Assembly (NCBI GenBank): GCA_033675545.1
Contig: JAWDGP010007208.1
Span: forward strand, 70,001-134,000
Source: Elysia crispata
Lineage: Eukaryota > Mollusca > Gastropoda > Plakobranchidae
DNA: 64,000 bases
Direction of reading: 5' to 3'
Shown here: positions 49,801-61,849 of the stretch, piece by piece
Layout of the letters: the number at the start of each line of letters is the position of its first letter
Numbering within the stretch: the first letter of the stretch is position 1
Position numbers and translations under genes: made by a program
Notes under the pieces: generated by a model
Told to the model about the DNA's origin: nothing
What the model saw: only the letters and a program-made list of their open reading frames with translations
The model's database searches: none

Positions 49801-52800
49801 CATTATTCATTATTTTTTTTAAATTTTTTTTTTATCGTTTAGGTCTTTTCTCTGATTGTACATATTTTTCATATCATGCGAATGAATTATCTAAAATGAT
49901 TGAATCTGCTGTATCTTTCCTTCAAGTAAACTTCTTTTTAAAACAAAGGTCAGGTGAACTGTGGATAGTGTTTAAAATTTTCTTGTCCTAAAAAATTATT
50001 GCTGTTACATCTGGTTTTACAGCATTTGTATTATTTTTTTTTATCTATGAAACAAATTCTGTGAGATGCAACCTTTTTCTAATCATTTGGCAAGTCTATC
50101 ATTTATTTGTTCCATTTTTTTTTGGTGCGGGTAGTGGTTTATAAGTTCGGCCATTTTTAATTCAACTAGTATGAAAGATTGTACATGTATTTATTGTTAA
50201 GTAGTATGCAATTATATGTCATGTTGTTTTCTGTGGTATAGAAAAGTAAAGGTGCATTGAGTTTTAGTACTGCATATTGGATGATTCCTGGTTTTTTTTT
50301 TGTGTGCACTTTGTATTAAATTCCTTTTTCAGGCAGACAAAGGTCCAAGAGTGATGACAGTATCTGGACCCAATATGGGAGGAAAAAGTTCATACATTCG
50401 CCAGGTTGCCCTCATCACTATAATGGCACAAATTGGCTCTTATGTTCCTGCAGAAGTTGCATCCTTGGGTATCTTTGATGCTGTTTACACAAGGTTTGCT
50501 ATTTTGTTTTTCATTTATTCAACTTTTTTTTTTTAATAAAACTCATTATGGGTTGTCCCATTGATCCATGAAACATTCTGATGGCAAGCTGTTTTTGCAT
50601 AAGCTCAAAACCCACAGTGTTACACCATTTGTGGATTTCAATGTAAAAAAACCAGTACAATTTCATTTTTATCAAATGGTACATGATGAATTATATCTTA
50701 CTTACTACTGAAGGACCTAGATTTGTGGGGAATTTGTGAAAAATGATCTGCTAAATTCTCATCTTTTAGAGGAGGTACTCTTTAGGAGGCTTTTTCAAGA
50801 GTCTCAGGCACAAACTTAACAATAAAATGGTCTTATATTCAGTTTATTGGTGCATTAAAACTACTAACAAATTTTAATAAAAAGATATAATTAAAAAGTT
50901 TATTTCGTTCAACTTCGATTTTTGTAAATTCATGCTGTCAAAGATGATAAACAGTAGTCTTTTGCTCACCTTAACAACGGTGTTTGTTGCAAATATAGAA
51001 TAGTGCTTCTTTTTTATCTCCTTTGTGTGATAGAGTCAAAATTTAATTATTTCGGATTTTGACAATAAAGGAACTTTTTTTTTTATCTTTTTAGATGGTT
51101 TGAAAAAATTTAGTTTCTTCCAAGATTTTATAGAAATGAAGTAATTGACTGATGGTGTTCACTTTTTAAGATATGAGGCCCCTAAAAAAGTATGTTCTGT
51201 TGTTGTGTAAAACAGGGATTGTTTTTTTTTCAAATTTGAAAGTTACTTTTTGTGAGAGCCAAGTTTTAGAGTGAGTGTTAAATTCTTGAAATGAAAAGAT
51301 TTATCTGTAACAGTTTCAGTGCTTTACTATAATCTAGATTTTTTAAATTTATATCACCTATTCAGAGCTAATTTGCAAGAAAAATTTAATTAATTCTAAA
51401 TAACATTTTTAATTTTTTCAGTTATACTAAAGAAAGATTTAAACTTTGACGCTTGTCACTTTTTCTGACATATTTCTGAAATATCCCTGGCAATGACATC
51501 CAGTACATTTAAGATAATTATCTGTGGAAGCTAGACTTTATAGACCTTTAATATCATTTAAAGAACCCTTTAACCAACCTGACACTGAAATGGAACATTT
51601 TAGACTTAATAGCTGGTCATTGCCTAGATAAATATAAATACATTTATTTATCTGCATCATCTTCTCTCCCCCCCCCCCCCCCCACTTACTCTTCATGAAT
51701 TTAGGATGGGTGCATCAGATGACATCTTCAGAGGACGCAGCACATTCATGGTAGAGCTTCAAGAGGCTTCAGACATCATGGCACAAGCATCAGACAAATC
51801 ACTGGTGATTCTGGATGAGCTTGGTCGAGGAACCAGCACACATGATGGAGTTGCCATTGCCTTTGCCACCCTCAAGCATTTTATCACAAAGGTAATTGTC
51901 AGCAGTTTAAGATACTAAAAAATTTCCTGAATGTGATGTTGATTTTGTACCTATGTTGTTTTCAAATACCAATATTCACACATCACAAAAGACTTAAACA
52001 GACATAGTGTACCTTTGGTAAAAAAAATTCCTACAGGTTGATTGGTGCCAGCAGGTATTGGTTCAAGCTGCTTTGATCAGGTTCAGGTGCTCAATTTCAA
52101 GTAAAATAATTGTCTAATGAGTCAGATGTATTTTATAGACTCTAGAGAGACAAATTCTAGAAGTTTACTGTTTATTTTTGTTTTAATTTTATCAAAAACT
52201 ATTTTAGAAAAAAGATCTATAACTTAAAAAGCAAACTGTTTTTAGAAGTATTTCCTCTGAATGGTATACTTGTGACACCTGCATCATTTGGATAGGGTGC
52301 AAGTCATGCTTATATAGACCTTTCAGTCCTAACTCAACCCCATTTGCATTGTTAGCTCTCAATATTGCCATTTCACTTAGTGTGCTCAGTATTAATGAGA
52401 ATCGCATAACAAATTTTATGTGGAGGTCATTTAGGTTTAGGGAACATGTAGAGCTCTCAGTTGCTTACTTTTCCTGTATTTTTAGACTAGAAATAGATAC
52501 GATCCACAAATTCATGTTTCCACAGACTCTTTGACAAGATTTTCCTTCAATTTTTAGACTTGAGCTAGATCAAGATAATAAAGTAGGAAGCGTTGTACAT
52601 ACATGAAAAATTGACCTTGATAGTTAAACATTGAAGGCCAGGTATTATTTTCTCATTCTTTAGCATATTGATCAGCCGTTGACACTTAAAATAGAGTTGT
52701 AGATTTGAATTACAAAAATTTGTGAATGAGCTTGGAAACATTTTCATTAGTACAAAAAAGGCCAGCCGCGTACTTCAGGTTAAGGTGGTTTTTACTAATT

Positions 52801-54900
52801 TTTATGTAATAAAAGTTTCCAAGAGTAATCTTTATTCCAGTTGAAAAAAAATCCAATAACTATTTTTTTAAATTAAATTTTTTTAAAGAAATTCACCAAG
52901 CTTTATTAAAAAAACTATCCTAAAGTGGAGAAACAAGGCAAATATGTCCTTTGGATTTTTCTTGGTTTTTTTTTTCGTTAGATCAATTGATTTAGTGAAA
53001 CTCCATAGTCACTCTTTGAAGGAGTTAATCAAGAGCAGCTGAAAAGTCACAATATATTTTTACAAGCTAAGTTAAATGTTAATTTACTATTATAATGGTG
53101 GATTTCTTTACATTGGTTTGAAACCATTTTTATCCATCCTAGAAATACACTATAACTGTAAGAAAAGGGCTAAGTTTCACTTTCTTTTTTTTTTTTTGAC
53201 AGTGTGGCTGTCTGGTGATGTTTGTGACTCACTTCCCTATGATGTCTGAGTTCCAGGCCCAGTTTCCAGATATAGTGCGCAATTACCACATGGCTTTTTT
53301 ACTTGGTGATGGACAGAATGAAGGTGCTGCTTTTTTTTTTAAATCATTATTCTCTCTCATAGAAGTCTAGAAGAAGATTATGGAGACTTCACTTATATTT
53401 TATAATAAGGGAATGAGCAGTTCATAGACCTCAAAGATGGATTTGCATCAGGCATTGCTTTTTTTTAGGAAGCTTAGAAGTAAATATTTTGGTTTCATCC
53501 ATCTGATCACTCGTTCAAATTTTTTTTCGTGCAAATATTAATTCATTCTTTTTTTAATTACATTTGCTTTTACATTGATAGATTTCTGCTTGTGAAAAAC
53601 GAAATTTTCATTTATTTTTTTTTTTTTGGTTGTTTATAAAATACACATTATTAAGAGCCTGCTTTTGCACATATTGGTGGGTTGCAATATTTTGAAAATA
53701 AATTTATTTGTGAAATACTTGACAGATTTGTCATTCTGCCTTTGTTACCCAATGCAATTTAGGTATAAAAAAAAGTTGATTATCTTTTTACAATCTTTGT
53801 TGGCCTATTTTTTTTTTTAATTCTTAGGGATAGAATGAATAAATAGCCTGGATTTTTAGGTGTTTTATAGATTAATACGATGTAATCTATATAAAATATA
53901 TATATTGTGGGAAAGAAATAATGAGTGTGTAAATCAGATGTTGTATTTTCACAATGAATTCAAAACAATTGGGCATTTTTATGATTAAGAAAAAGAAAAA
54001 GAAAAATACTATTAAATCTTTTTTTTTTAATTTCAGTTAATTACTGATAGCGAAATTTTGTTTGGAACGAGAGAGATATTCAACTATATATACAAAGTAG
54101 TGTTATTTGACTTTTAAATTTATTTGTTTTCCCAGATTCAGCGAGTGTTCTGACCTTCTTGTACCAACTGACAGAGGGTGCTGCAGCAAGGAGCTATGGT
54201 TTGAATGTAGCTCGACTGGCACAAGTTCCTAATGAAATTCTGCAAGTTGCAGCAGAAAAGTCACAACTTTTAGAGAAGTTGTTGACTGAAAAAAAGTATG
54301 TATACATGGACAGGAGTAATTTTCTGCCAATTTATAAATTTCTCAAAATTTGAATTTTTCTACAAGGATTTAAGATGTGTTAAATGTGTTTGCAAAAAAA
54401 AAATCTATGAATGATAAGAAATTTACCTGCTCAGTCCCATCCGAGATGGAAAATAAATGGGGTACTAACATATTAAACAGTGACCATTTGCACTGTAAGA
54501 GGTAGCACTTAGTTATCAAGAATATTTTAAATGTGCTAAATAAATGGAAACAAGAATAGTGTATAAACATTACTTTGGTCAACTTGAAGCTCACTTCACT
54601 TGCTATTATGTCAAATTCTTCCACTGAATATGTTGTTGAGGAAAATTCTTTCAGGTTATCTGCATTAGATGTGGCAAGTTTAATTCAATGGAAGGTTTTG
54701 TGTACTTTAACAAAGATGATTCTGCAAGTCTATGACAAGCAGAAAAGTAATGAGAAACTTTCCAACTGAATAATTAGTTTCTTGGAATGTATGTAACACA
54801 AACTGATTTTAAATTTGATTTCAGGACCTTGAAGGAAAAATTTATCAGCATCCACAATGCCAAGCCGGAGGAAATTCAGGCCATCTTAAGTGCAAATTGA
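37812..54900 (+). CDS. MSH3: MSH3, MutS-beta mismatch-repair ATPase subunit (21 coding exons)
   Basis: Exons: 37812-37949, 38734-39303, 39728-39844, 40729-40846, 41373-41524, 42522-42688, 42853-42941, 43473-43587, 44374-44568, 45733-45865, 46491-46666, 46961-47138, 47638-47702, 48549-48665, 49153-49260, 49511-49625, 50333-50493, 51705-51891, 53203-53323, 54136-54295, 54825-54900. Every phase agrees; 1085 residues (human about 1137). MSH3 pairs with MSH2 in the nucleus to bind insertion-deletion loops. A PCNA-binding PIP box QTTLSKFF spans residues 13-20, followed by a disordered acidic linker. The mismatch-binding domain opens with [16 protein letters not shown], with the MSH3-type KYR at 227-229 in place of the Phe-x-Glu of MSH6. 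The ATPase has Walker [10 protein letters not shown] (863-871), Walker B VILDE (939-943) with [11 protein letters not shown], and the switch histidine in FVTHFP (H977). Intron 4 is AT-AC (U12-type). The gene looks intact, with no frameshift. Confidence 0.96.
40847..41372 (+). other. AT-AC (U12-type) intron 4 of MSH3
   Basis: The donor reads ATATCCTT, the U12 consensus. The acceptor is ttcaac, with a branch-like ctctttgactt whose adenosine lies about 13 bases before the exon. Using GT at 40841 instead would leave exon 5 without a usable acceptor. The AT-AC join gives STLIGQD|LDPLVKS, which matches the conserved STLIGEDVNPLIK region of MSH3 in frame. From memory, human MSH3 has an AT-AC intron at this place. 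Confidence 0.85.
41760..42000. other. GC-richer insert in MSH3 intron 5, nature unknown
   Basis: About 130 bases near 41870-41995 are clearly richer in GC than the rest of the intron. On the minus strand they end in an aagatgcgaaaaggtaag that looks like a first exon with a donor. It may be a transposon or retro-fragment; nothing was recognised. Confidence 0.2.
43990..44165 (+). mobile_element. Decayed 3' end of a LINE-type reverse-transcriptase ORF
   Basis: In two overlapping frames this stretch reads [10 protein letters not shown], then EKMLDGLTK, a stop, [28 protein letters not shown] and a stop. The pattern of RxRGR, WLDGL and DRxxWxxMxAxAxxxGT is typical of the C-terminal end of several non-LTR retrotransposon ORF2 proteins. 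It is followed by tgattgattaattga, which resembles a simple-repeat LINE tail. It is a short dead fragment inside MSH3 intron 8. Confidence 0.5.
45401..45511. repeat. Two adjacent perfect hairpins in MSH3 intron 9
   Basis: The first hairpin has perfect 32-base arms (45401-45432 and 45446-45477) around a 13-base loop. One base later a second hairpin has perfect 16-base arms (45479-45494 and 45496-45511) around a single base. It could be the core of a foldback element, a small-RNA hairpin precursor or an assembly artefact. Confidence 0.9.
51668..51683 (+). repeat. C16 tract before MSH3 exon 18
   Basis: Sixteen consecutive C residues lie 20 bases upstream of the exon 18 acceptor at 51704. A C12 tract (37766-37777) lies just upstream of the MSH3 start codon. 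Confidence 0.9.
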
Positions 54901-54919
54901 CCTTGGTGAATTACCCTGT

Positions 54920-54947
54920 AATAAATACCTTTTATTAGTACAATAAA
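54920..54947 (+). terminator. MSH3 polyadenylation signals
   Basis: AATAAA occurs at 54920-54925 and 54942-54947, within 50 bases of the MSH3 stop codon. Confidence 0.75.
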
Positions 54948-56566
54948 TATATACCTTATGTTGAAAAATAAAGAAAATTTCTATATTACCAATTATTATT
55001 TTTGTTTTATTTAATCATATTTATTTAAATGTATACTGATATAGGCCTATGTTCATAACACTTTTGGTAAACCTATCAAACATGGTGTCTCTTGAATATT
55101 GTGATTTAACAATGAAGCTAAGCTCATTTCAATAAACTGCAGAGGAGTTTTTTTTTTATATTTCATTCTTTATTTTTGTTTTGAAATCAACAAAGGAATT
55201 TAAGTTGATGCTTACTGTGTGAAATCTTGAGCAGTGCTTAAGCTCAGATCTACAGATTGAGGGGGTTTTGATCGAAGAAAACGAAGGCTTATGGAAATTG
55301 GAATCTGAGTGCTTTCTTTTGTTGTGCACTGGGCTTAGAGTAAGTCTTAGCAGTTCAGTATTTTTTTTTCTTTTATGTTTGTGCAAAGTAGTGGATTGCA
55401 TAGAGCCCAGCACGACTGTAACAAAATACAGAACACAGAGAAATTGGGTGGGAGGGGAGGCTCAATAATGCTAAAAGCATGTACTTATCTGGTGTGTCTT
55501 TTTTATGTTCATTAGAAGCCAGATAACATGCAACAGGGTTCCATTATGATGATGAAATGCCAAGCGTTTAAGCTTGTTTCATATGATATATTCCATTTGA
55601 TTCACAGTCATAGGAAAGGGAGAGTGGATCTGCAAACTGCACAAATTGTAAACACTTCTCTCGCAGAATTTTTTTTTTTAACAAAGATTGGGCAAGGTCC
55701 TATTTGTTTTTAAAAATCCTATAAAATTCGCTTTCTTGATTTCAAAGAATATTTCATTTGTGAAATCAACTGGTTTCATTACATAAACCCCTCTGGTTTT
55801 TAAATATTAATTAATGACAAATAGCATTTTTCAAAAGTGGTAAGTATAATGATGCCATAATGATGAAAATTTACACTTTAATTTTAAATTAATTCAAGCA
55901 TAGCACATTTTACAACTCTGGAACCAGAGACTTTGTGATGAAAAAAAAAGAGAAAAAATTATAAATATTACCAAGATCTATTCCATCGTAGGCAATGCAT
56001 AATCTTGCCTGCCTACTCATGCTGACCCCCCTATAATTTTCATTCTCTCAAGTTATGCCTGTTAGCCCAGAAAGTCTAAAGTCTAAAGGGCTGGTTCGCA
56101 TAACTTCACATACCAGGCTCAATTCATGCACTTGCATACACTCATTTTACAGCCACCGAATTGTTTTCCCGGCCTGAAAAGTGGTGATACATTTGTAAGA
56201 AACAAAAACATCAATAAATGTAAGATAATACATAACTTTAGTTTTATTGCATTAATGTATAAGCATAACTGATAGTAATTCAATTTCAAGGCAGTTTCCA
56301 ATCTTGTTAGAACTTAAATGCACATAAATTATACAAGCCTAATTAGAAAAAGGAAATATATATTTCAGAGCATTTTAACTAATACATTTTCAAGAAAATG
56401 AACCACATTTTATAAATTTCAGTATACCACGTATAATATGGTACCTATTCAAACATTTAAAACAGAATGATAATAAAATGAAGCATCAAGTTATACATTT
56501 TCTCTACATATTCTGTTTAAGCCAAAATGACTTTTGATTTGATGGTGTTCAAATATCTGGAAGATA

Positions 56567-57035
56567 CAGTTGAGTCCAAATAATTCGAAACCGGATAGTT
56601 CGAATTCTTGGATATTTCGAAGTCGTTTACTTTTACCGAATATTTCTCTATTTAAGCTTTATAAAAAAATATCGGTTAGTTGGAATTTTGAAATAAGGAC
56701 CCGGTTAATTCGAACCGATTTTGGCGTGATTTTTTTATTTTGACATAGTGAAAGCACTTTTCCAGGCTTGTAAAACAAAGCACATGTAGCGCTATGCTCC
56801 TCGTGGCAAGTGATTCTGCTGTGTGTGTGTGTGTGTGTTTGCCCACCTATGTTACAGGCAAGAGTCTGCAATAAGGCTACAAGAGAGAAAGGGGTTAGGT
56901 CCTCCCCCACTCCCCTGCACACTTGTACGACATTTCTGATGTCATCCATATTTTTTTAATTCTCTTTCTCTATGTATTCTGATAATTTGAAGTCCTTTTT
57001 TATCCGAATGACTTCGAAATAAGCCGACTCAACTG
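56567..57035. mobile_element. pogo/Tigger-like MITE (469 bp)
   Basis: The ends are CAGTTGAGTC and GACTCAACTG, flanked by TA on both sides (56565-56566 and 57036-57037). With the flanking bases, a perfect 15-base inverted repeat AGATACAGTTGAGTC results. Inner parts of the inverted repeats also match (ATTCGAA / TTCGAAAT). The TA target duplication, CAGT ends and repeated ttcgaa motifs fit the pogo/Tigger branch of Tc1-mariner elements. No transposase remains; the minus-strand frame at 56659-56949 is not coding. Confidence 0.75.
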
Positions 57036-58956
57036 TATCTCCATTATAGTATTCAGATCCCTTGGCCTTAAAATGGATGCCCTGAAGAAATACAGCTGCA
57101 AGTTCAAAATCTCAGATTTAAATTTGTGACTTTTGCCAGGCAGCAAAATGATTGATATCCTAATCTATGTACTTTGTAGTATTCCACATACTAAACAAAC
57201 AATAAAAGTTTTGTTTTGCACCATTGTAAATCATGCAACCGCAGAGACAAACAATATATATAACTAAGCTTTGTTTGCAACATAATGCCCATCTTGCAAA
57301 AATATAAATAAATGTATCATGCATATAAGCCTCAGGTGATCTAGACAAAAGGATATTTCTATAAAGTTATTGGAAGAATATTCAAAGATTGCATGTAAAT
57401 TTATATACATCTAGATGTGTTTCAAATTTTTAACTTAAATTTACAAGCTTCACCTGTACAAATCTCTTGCTATAATTAATCAAAGTTTGGACTTCATGTT
57501 CCAGAAATTTTAATTCTTTAAATCAAGGGACACAAATCTGAATGTAACACGCTGAGTGTTTTCTAAATCTAATACTTGTACTCTCCTTTGGCATGAAAAT
57601 ATTAGTTGAGTGGCCTGTGCATTATATGTATCCCAAGGTAATGAATTTTTATAATTATAGATGAAGGTTTCAAATTTTCAAGAATTTCAGCAATTATGAC
57701 AAACAAAAGATAGAAAAACATGCCATTCAAATTATATTAAACTATGTGTAAACATAGAAAATGTCATCAGGGTTGAGATTTTACAAGATCACGACAAATT
57801 ATGTAGAGACAGGTGAAAAGAATAAATACAACAGGTTTTTGCATATATGTGTCGGATTTTTTTTTAATGGTTTTCTTTACTCATTTTCAAACTTATGAAA
57901 TGTTTCACGACCAGTCCTATTCTAATTTCTATGATGTTGAGATTTAATTCTGAACTTCCAATGTTTAAAGTTGTATGAAATTATCAAAATTTTCCATTGA
58001 GTTGTTCAACCTACCACCCTTTCAAAAACAGGGGAAAAAAAAACAGCCTGTCTGGCAGTGGCACTCACTCAAAATGAGTCTGATGGTGCTCACTTAACAT
58101 TTAACTAAAGGCTGACATTTAGGGAAAGAAATTTGCCTTTGCTTCTCAGTAATGAAAATTTAAAAAAAAAAATTATAAGTATTCACTGAGATATAACTTT
58201 TTAAGCTCTTTGGAGAAAGTAATGAAAAGTTGAACCTCAAAGGTGTTTGTATTTTTTTCAATATTCAAATTTCTAATAGCCAACTCGGACCTGGTTTTGA
58301 GGAAACCTACTTTCAAACCTTTTTCATTTAATTCTTATTTTCAGGGATGCAGCTTTAAAAATACTGGTTGTGAGACGTTTACTTCTATTGGTAAAAATAA
58401 AACATGCACTCCAAGTCTAGATATAGATTTTTAAGAATTTAAAGATTACTCTTTTTCATGCCAAAAGATTTTTACATTACTACCTTAGGCAAAGAAATAA
58501 TAGTCAAATATTTTGATTTGCCTTAAAAGTGTGCAAATATACATTGTGAGTTAAAAAATCTACTTTATTCACAACCATAATAAGAATTAAAAAAAAAAAA
58601 AAAAACCCAGTAACATACATGTATTTTAGTCAGGCCCCAATTTCACTCCAAAAGTCAAACCAAGGTGTACTGAACTGGTCCAAGACATTTGGCCTGATGT
58701 CTTGAGGTTCCACTGCTTATGCAGTGTAAAAGTTTCTCAAGCCACCAAAAAAATGGTTGGAAGTGTCTTGGATGAAATGATCAGTGTTGCCCAATATAGT
58801 AATGAATCTTATTGTTATTTTCTTGGAGAGGATGGAAGAGATAAAGACATGGTGCATGTTGGTGGGCTCAATTTATTTCAAATAGACAAGAACAAAATTT
58901 TCAAAAATAAAAATAGACAGAAAATTTTTTAACCATGCAAGAATATTCTTTGCATC

Positions 58957-59329
58957 CAGTGATGCCAATTTTCTGTAAATTTACAGTAAAAAAAAATCGC
59001 AGTTCAAATTTCCGTAAAGGTCTGTCAAAGTCCCCCATCAGTCATGGTGCAGCTCTGTGAGGAGTTACTGAAAAGTGGGAAAGAGGAAAAATTTTCCCGA
59101 AAGTCATGGCGAGTGTGCTTTAGCTCCAGATAAGCTTATTCGCTCTTAAATAGTAAGCCTAAGTAAAAAACCTATATAATCGGTTGGGAAGTGCAGTTAT
59201 TTATTGAGTCTTTTATTTGCTGTGGGTAAGATTCTAGGGGCGAGTTTGGATACCGGTATTCAATATGCAAGGCCATTGTGTTGCACGAAAAAGTTCAGAA
59301 AAAAAAATTTTATTCAGTTGGCATCATTG
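58957..59329. mobile_element. hAT-like MITE (373 bp)
   Basis: The left end CAGTGATGCCAA and the right end TTGGCATCATTG form an 11-of-12 inverted repeat. The flanking octamers tttgcatc (58949-58956) and tatgcacc (59330-59337) agree at 6 of 8 positions, as an aged 8-bp target duplication would. CAGTG-type ends plus an 8-bp duplication suggest the hAT superfamily. No transposase is present. Confidence 0.5.
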
Positions 59330-61597
59330 TATGCACCATTTTAGAAAATTCTGAGAGTCTGTTTAAATGAACAGGAAATTTTTTGTCTTTATTTTTTTAT
59401 GTTTTTTTTTTTTTTAAACTTGGGCCTCTATTCTTTTTTATTTTCAAATTCATTCTCGAACAGTAGCCTAATCAGTTGACTCATGCTTCTTCAATCTTGA
59501 TCATCCTCAAATTTTGAGAGAATTGATGAGTGACTTTTGTTATCACTTATTGCTTTACTTTTAATTCATCATACACTTTAGTTCCTACAAAATGGAATTT
59601 AAGGTAGAGATAATGCTAAACCATGTGCTGTGATCACTGCTATTGCAGAACTGCCATCAGTGTAATCATTTGCTCTATTTTTTTTGTGTTCATTTTCAAT
59701 AGCAACTCATATCAGCTTAGTTTATGCAGTGTAATTCCCCACTTAAGAAGACTCAAAATTGAGTTATCAGATCGTAATATATATACTAATATATTGTTTT
59801 CCCCTTGGCTAAGGGATGAAGTAGAAACGAAAGTTTCAAAAATAGTTTAGGCACAATATAAGAATACAATTATCCTGAAGAACTAGAAGGCTCAGAGACA
59901 CTTTCAGGAAATCTTAAACAATTTAGTCAGACTAGAAAACGTTTTTATTAAGATCTTTTAACAAGAAGCATGGGCATTCTAGCTTGAGAACACCCTTCCC
60001 CACTCAAGAGACTTCTATTTCTTCATCAGTTGAAATGAAACATTCAATTCAGATTGGCAATCTGTACTCCCAAATTTGTCACAATCTAGTCCATATAGTT
60101 ACAATGGATAAATGTAATTTTTTTTTTATCTAACTTAGGCAATTTCCAACAGCCATTGTACTTGTAGTGAATTTGTCAAATATTTTTATTTTGATGGGCA
60201 CATATGTGAGGCAGCTGAGGACTTTCAGGCGTAAGTTGCAACTACCAATTTCGAGTAACAGCCTTAGAAAGAAAAAAATCGATTCTTGGTGGATGTGGAG
60301 TTATGGTCACAAATGCAACCTATAACATTTTTTTTTCATGCTCTGTGAATAAAACATTTGAAAACAACCGTTTAATATGTTTATTTAGCATTTTTGTGAG
60401 GCTGCCTCTGTAGGCATGAATAATAAAACATAGAATCTAGTGCGCATCCTCTGTTTCAACCGTTTGATCAGGTCTCAATTTGGAGCAAAATACAACGTTC
60501 TGCTCTTTATAACTTGTTATCTCGCACAGAAAATATTCATAAACATTGAAAATTATATTTTACATTTGCCATTGGCACATTATTTGTATTTGCTTTAAAA
60601 CAGACAGCATGGCCTTTGTTTTGTTGTAGCGCTTGTGATGAGTTGTGAAGCCGATGCATCTAGATACACTGGATTGCTGCTCTATTAAATAGATTTAATG
60701 AGCCAATGAAGACAAAACACTAGACCAGAACTACGCAGATCATCTTCAAAATTATTTTGGGATAGATCCAGGTGTTTCTGACTCTGACTTTGATGATACT
60801 GATACTAGCGATCTTGAAAGTGAGAGTGATTGCACTGAAAAGCAAACACCAAGACAGTGCTTACTCTGAGATTATTGACGATGTTTAAAAGGCTGTAAAC
60901 TACTAAAAATGTAAAAAAAAAAAGACATAAATATTGATCGTTCACTCATTACCTAACTGTTCAATCATATTCCACTTGATTTCATGTGTTAATTGGTATA
61001 GAAGTCGTTTTGTGAGTGGAAATGTAAAAAAATGACGAAAAAGGAACCAAAACTTTCAAGACCATTTTCTCAAAAGTAGGTATTCATCGGTATGAATCTT
61101 TGAAAGACAATATCTCAGCTTCTAAAAACAATTTAAGAAGCTGTAAAGGCCATTCTCTTTACAAATGTTTGCCGTTTCAGAAAATGTATATATATCTAGC
61201 TTAGTTTGCTTAAAAATTGACTTACGACTGAAAATCCCTGGCTCCCTCACATAAATTATTTTAAATCTATTTCTTATGAACTTAATTACATTGAGTTTCT
61301 TGCATATTGATGAAAAAAGTTTCACATTATTGATAAAAATAAAAGTCTGTCACAGTGCATATTCTTTTTAAACATTTACCCGTTTAGCAATGGCAAAAGT
61401 CAAATAAGTAAATAATCACTTCCAGCTTCAGTTTAAATTATAAAAAATATCTTCAATAGAAACATTTCTTCTTCATCATTATGAAAGACCCAAGGTGCAA
61501 GATACATTTCTCTGTGAGATTGCTAATGACCTCAATTATTACAATTAAATTGTCATAAACTTTTGCTCCGTGTTAACTGCATAAATCTAAATGTAAA

Positions 61598-61603
61598 TTT
61601 ATT
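61598..61603 (-). terminator. Possible ZIP gene polyadenylation signal
   Basis: TTTATT on the + strand is AATAAA on the minus strand, about 250 bases after the stop codon of the ZIP gene. Confidence 0.45.
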
Positions 61604-61849
61604 TAGATCAATCCAAGTTCACAAAAAAGAGAAATAATCTATGTACAATGAATTTCTTAATTCATTTCAGATTTGCTTCAGGGATACTTCTATACACATT
61701 ACTCTGTGATCTTGTTCAAGGTATCTAGGAGTGTCAACTGGAAACCCTAGAATGTTAAATATTCTTCACACTCACGCTCAAGAAGTGGACTTTGAGTTAG
61801 ACTCCATCTAACACAAAAATTATATTGTAGTTATTTATGAATGTAAGAC

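Larger units (their letters stand above)
54948..61597. other. Intergenic region between MSH3 and the ZIP gene
   Basis: The two genes converge here. Apart from the two non-autonomous elements listed, I see AT-rich sequence with short stop-bounded frames. One stretch near 60700-60870 (+) reads as an acidic segment (FGIDPGVSDSDFDDTDTSD) with no start codon. It could be a decayed transposase N-terminus, but I cannot assign it. Confidence 0.5.

Noticed and set aside
56659-56949. 96-codon minus-strand open frame
   Set aside because: It lies wholly inside the pogo-like MITE and includes a (TG)n run.
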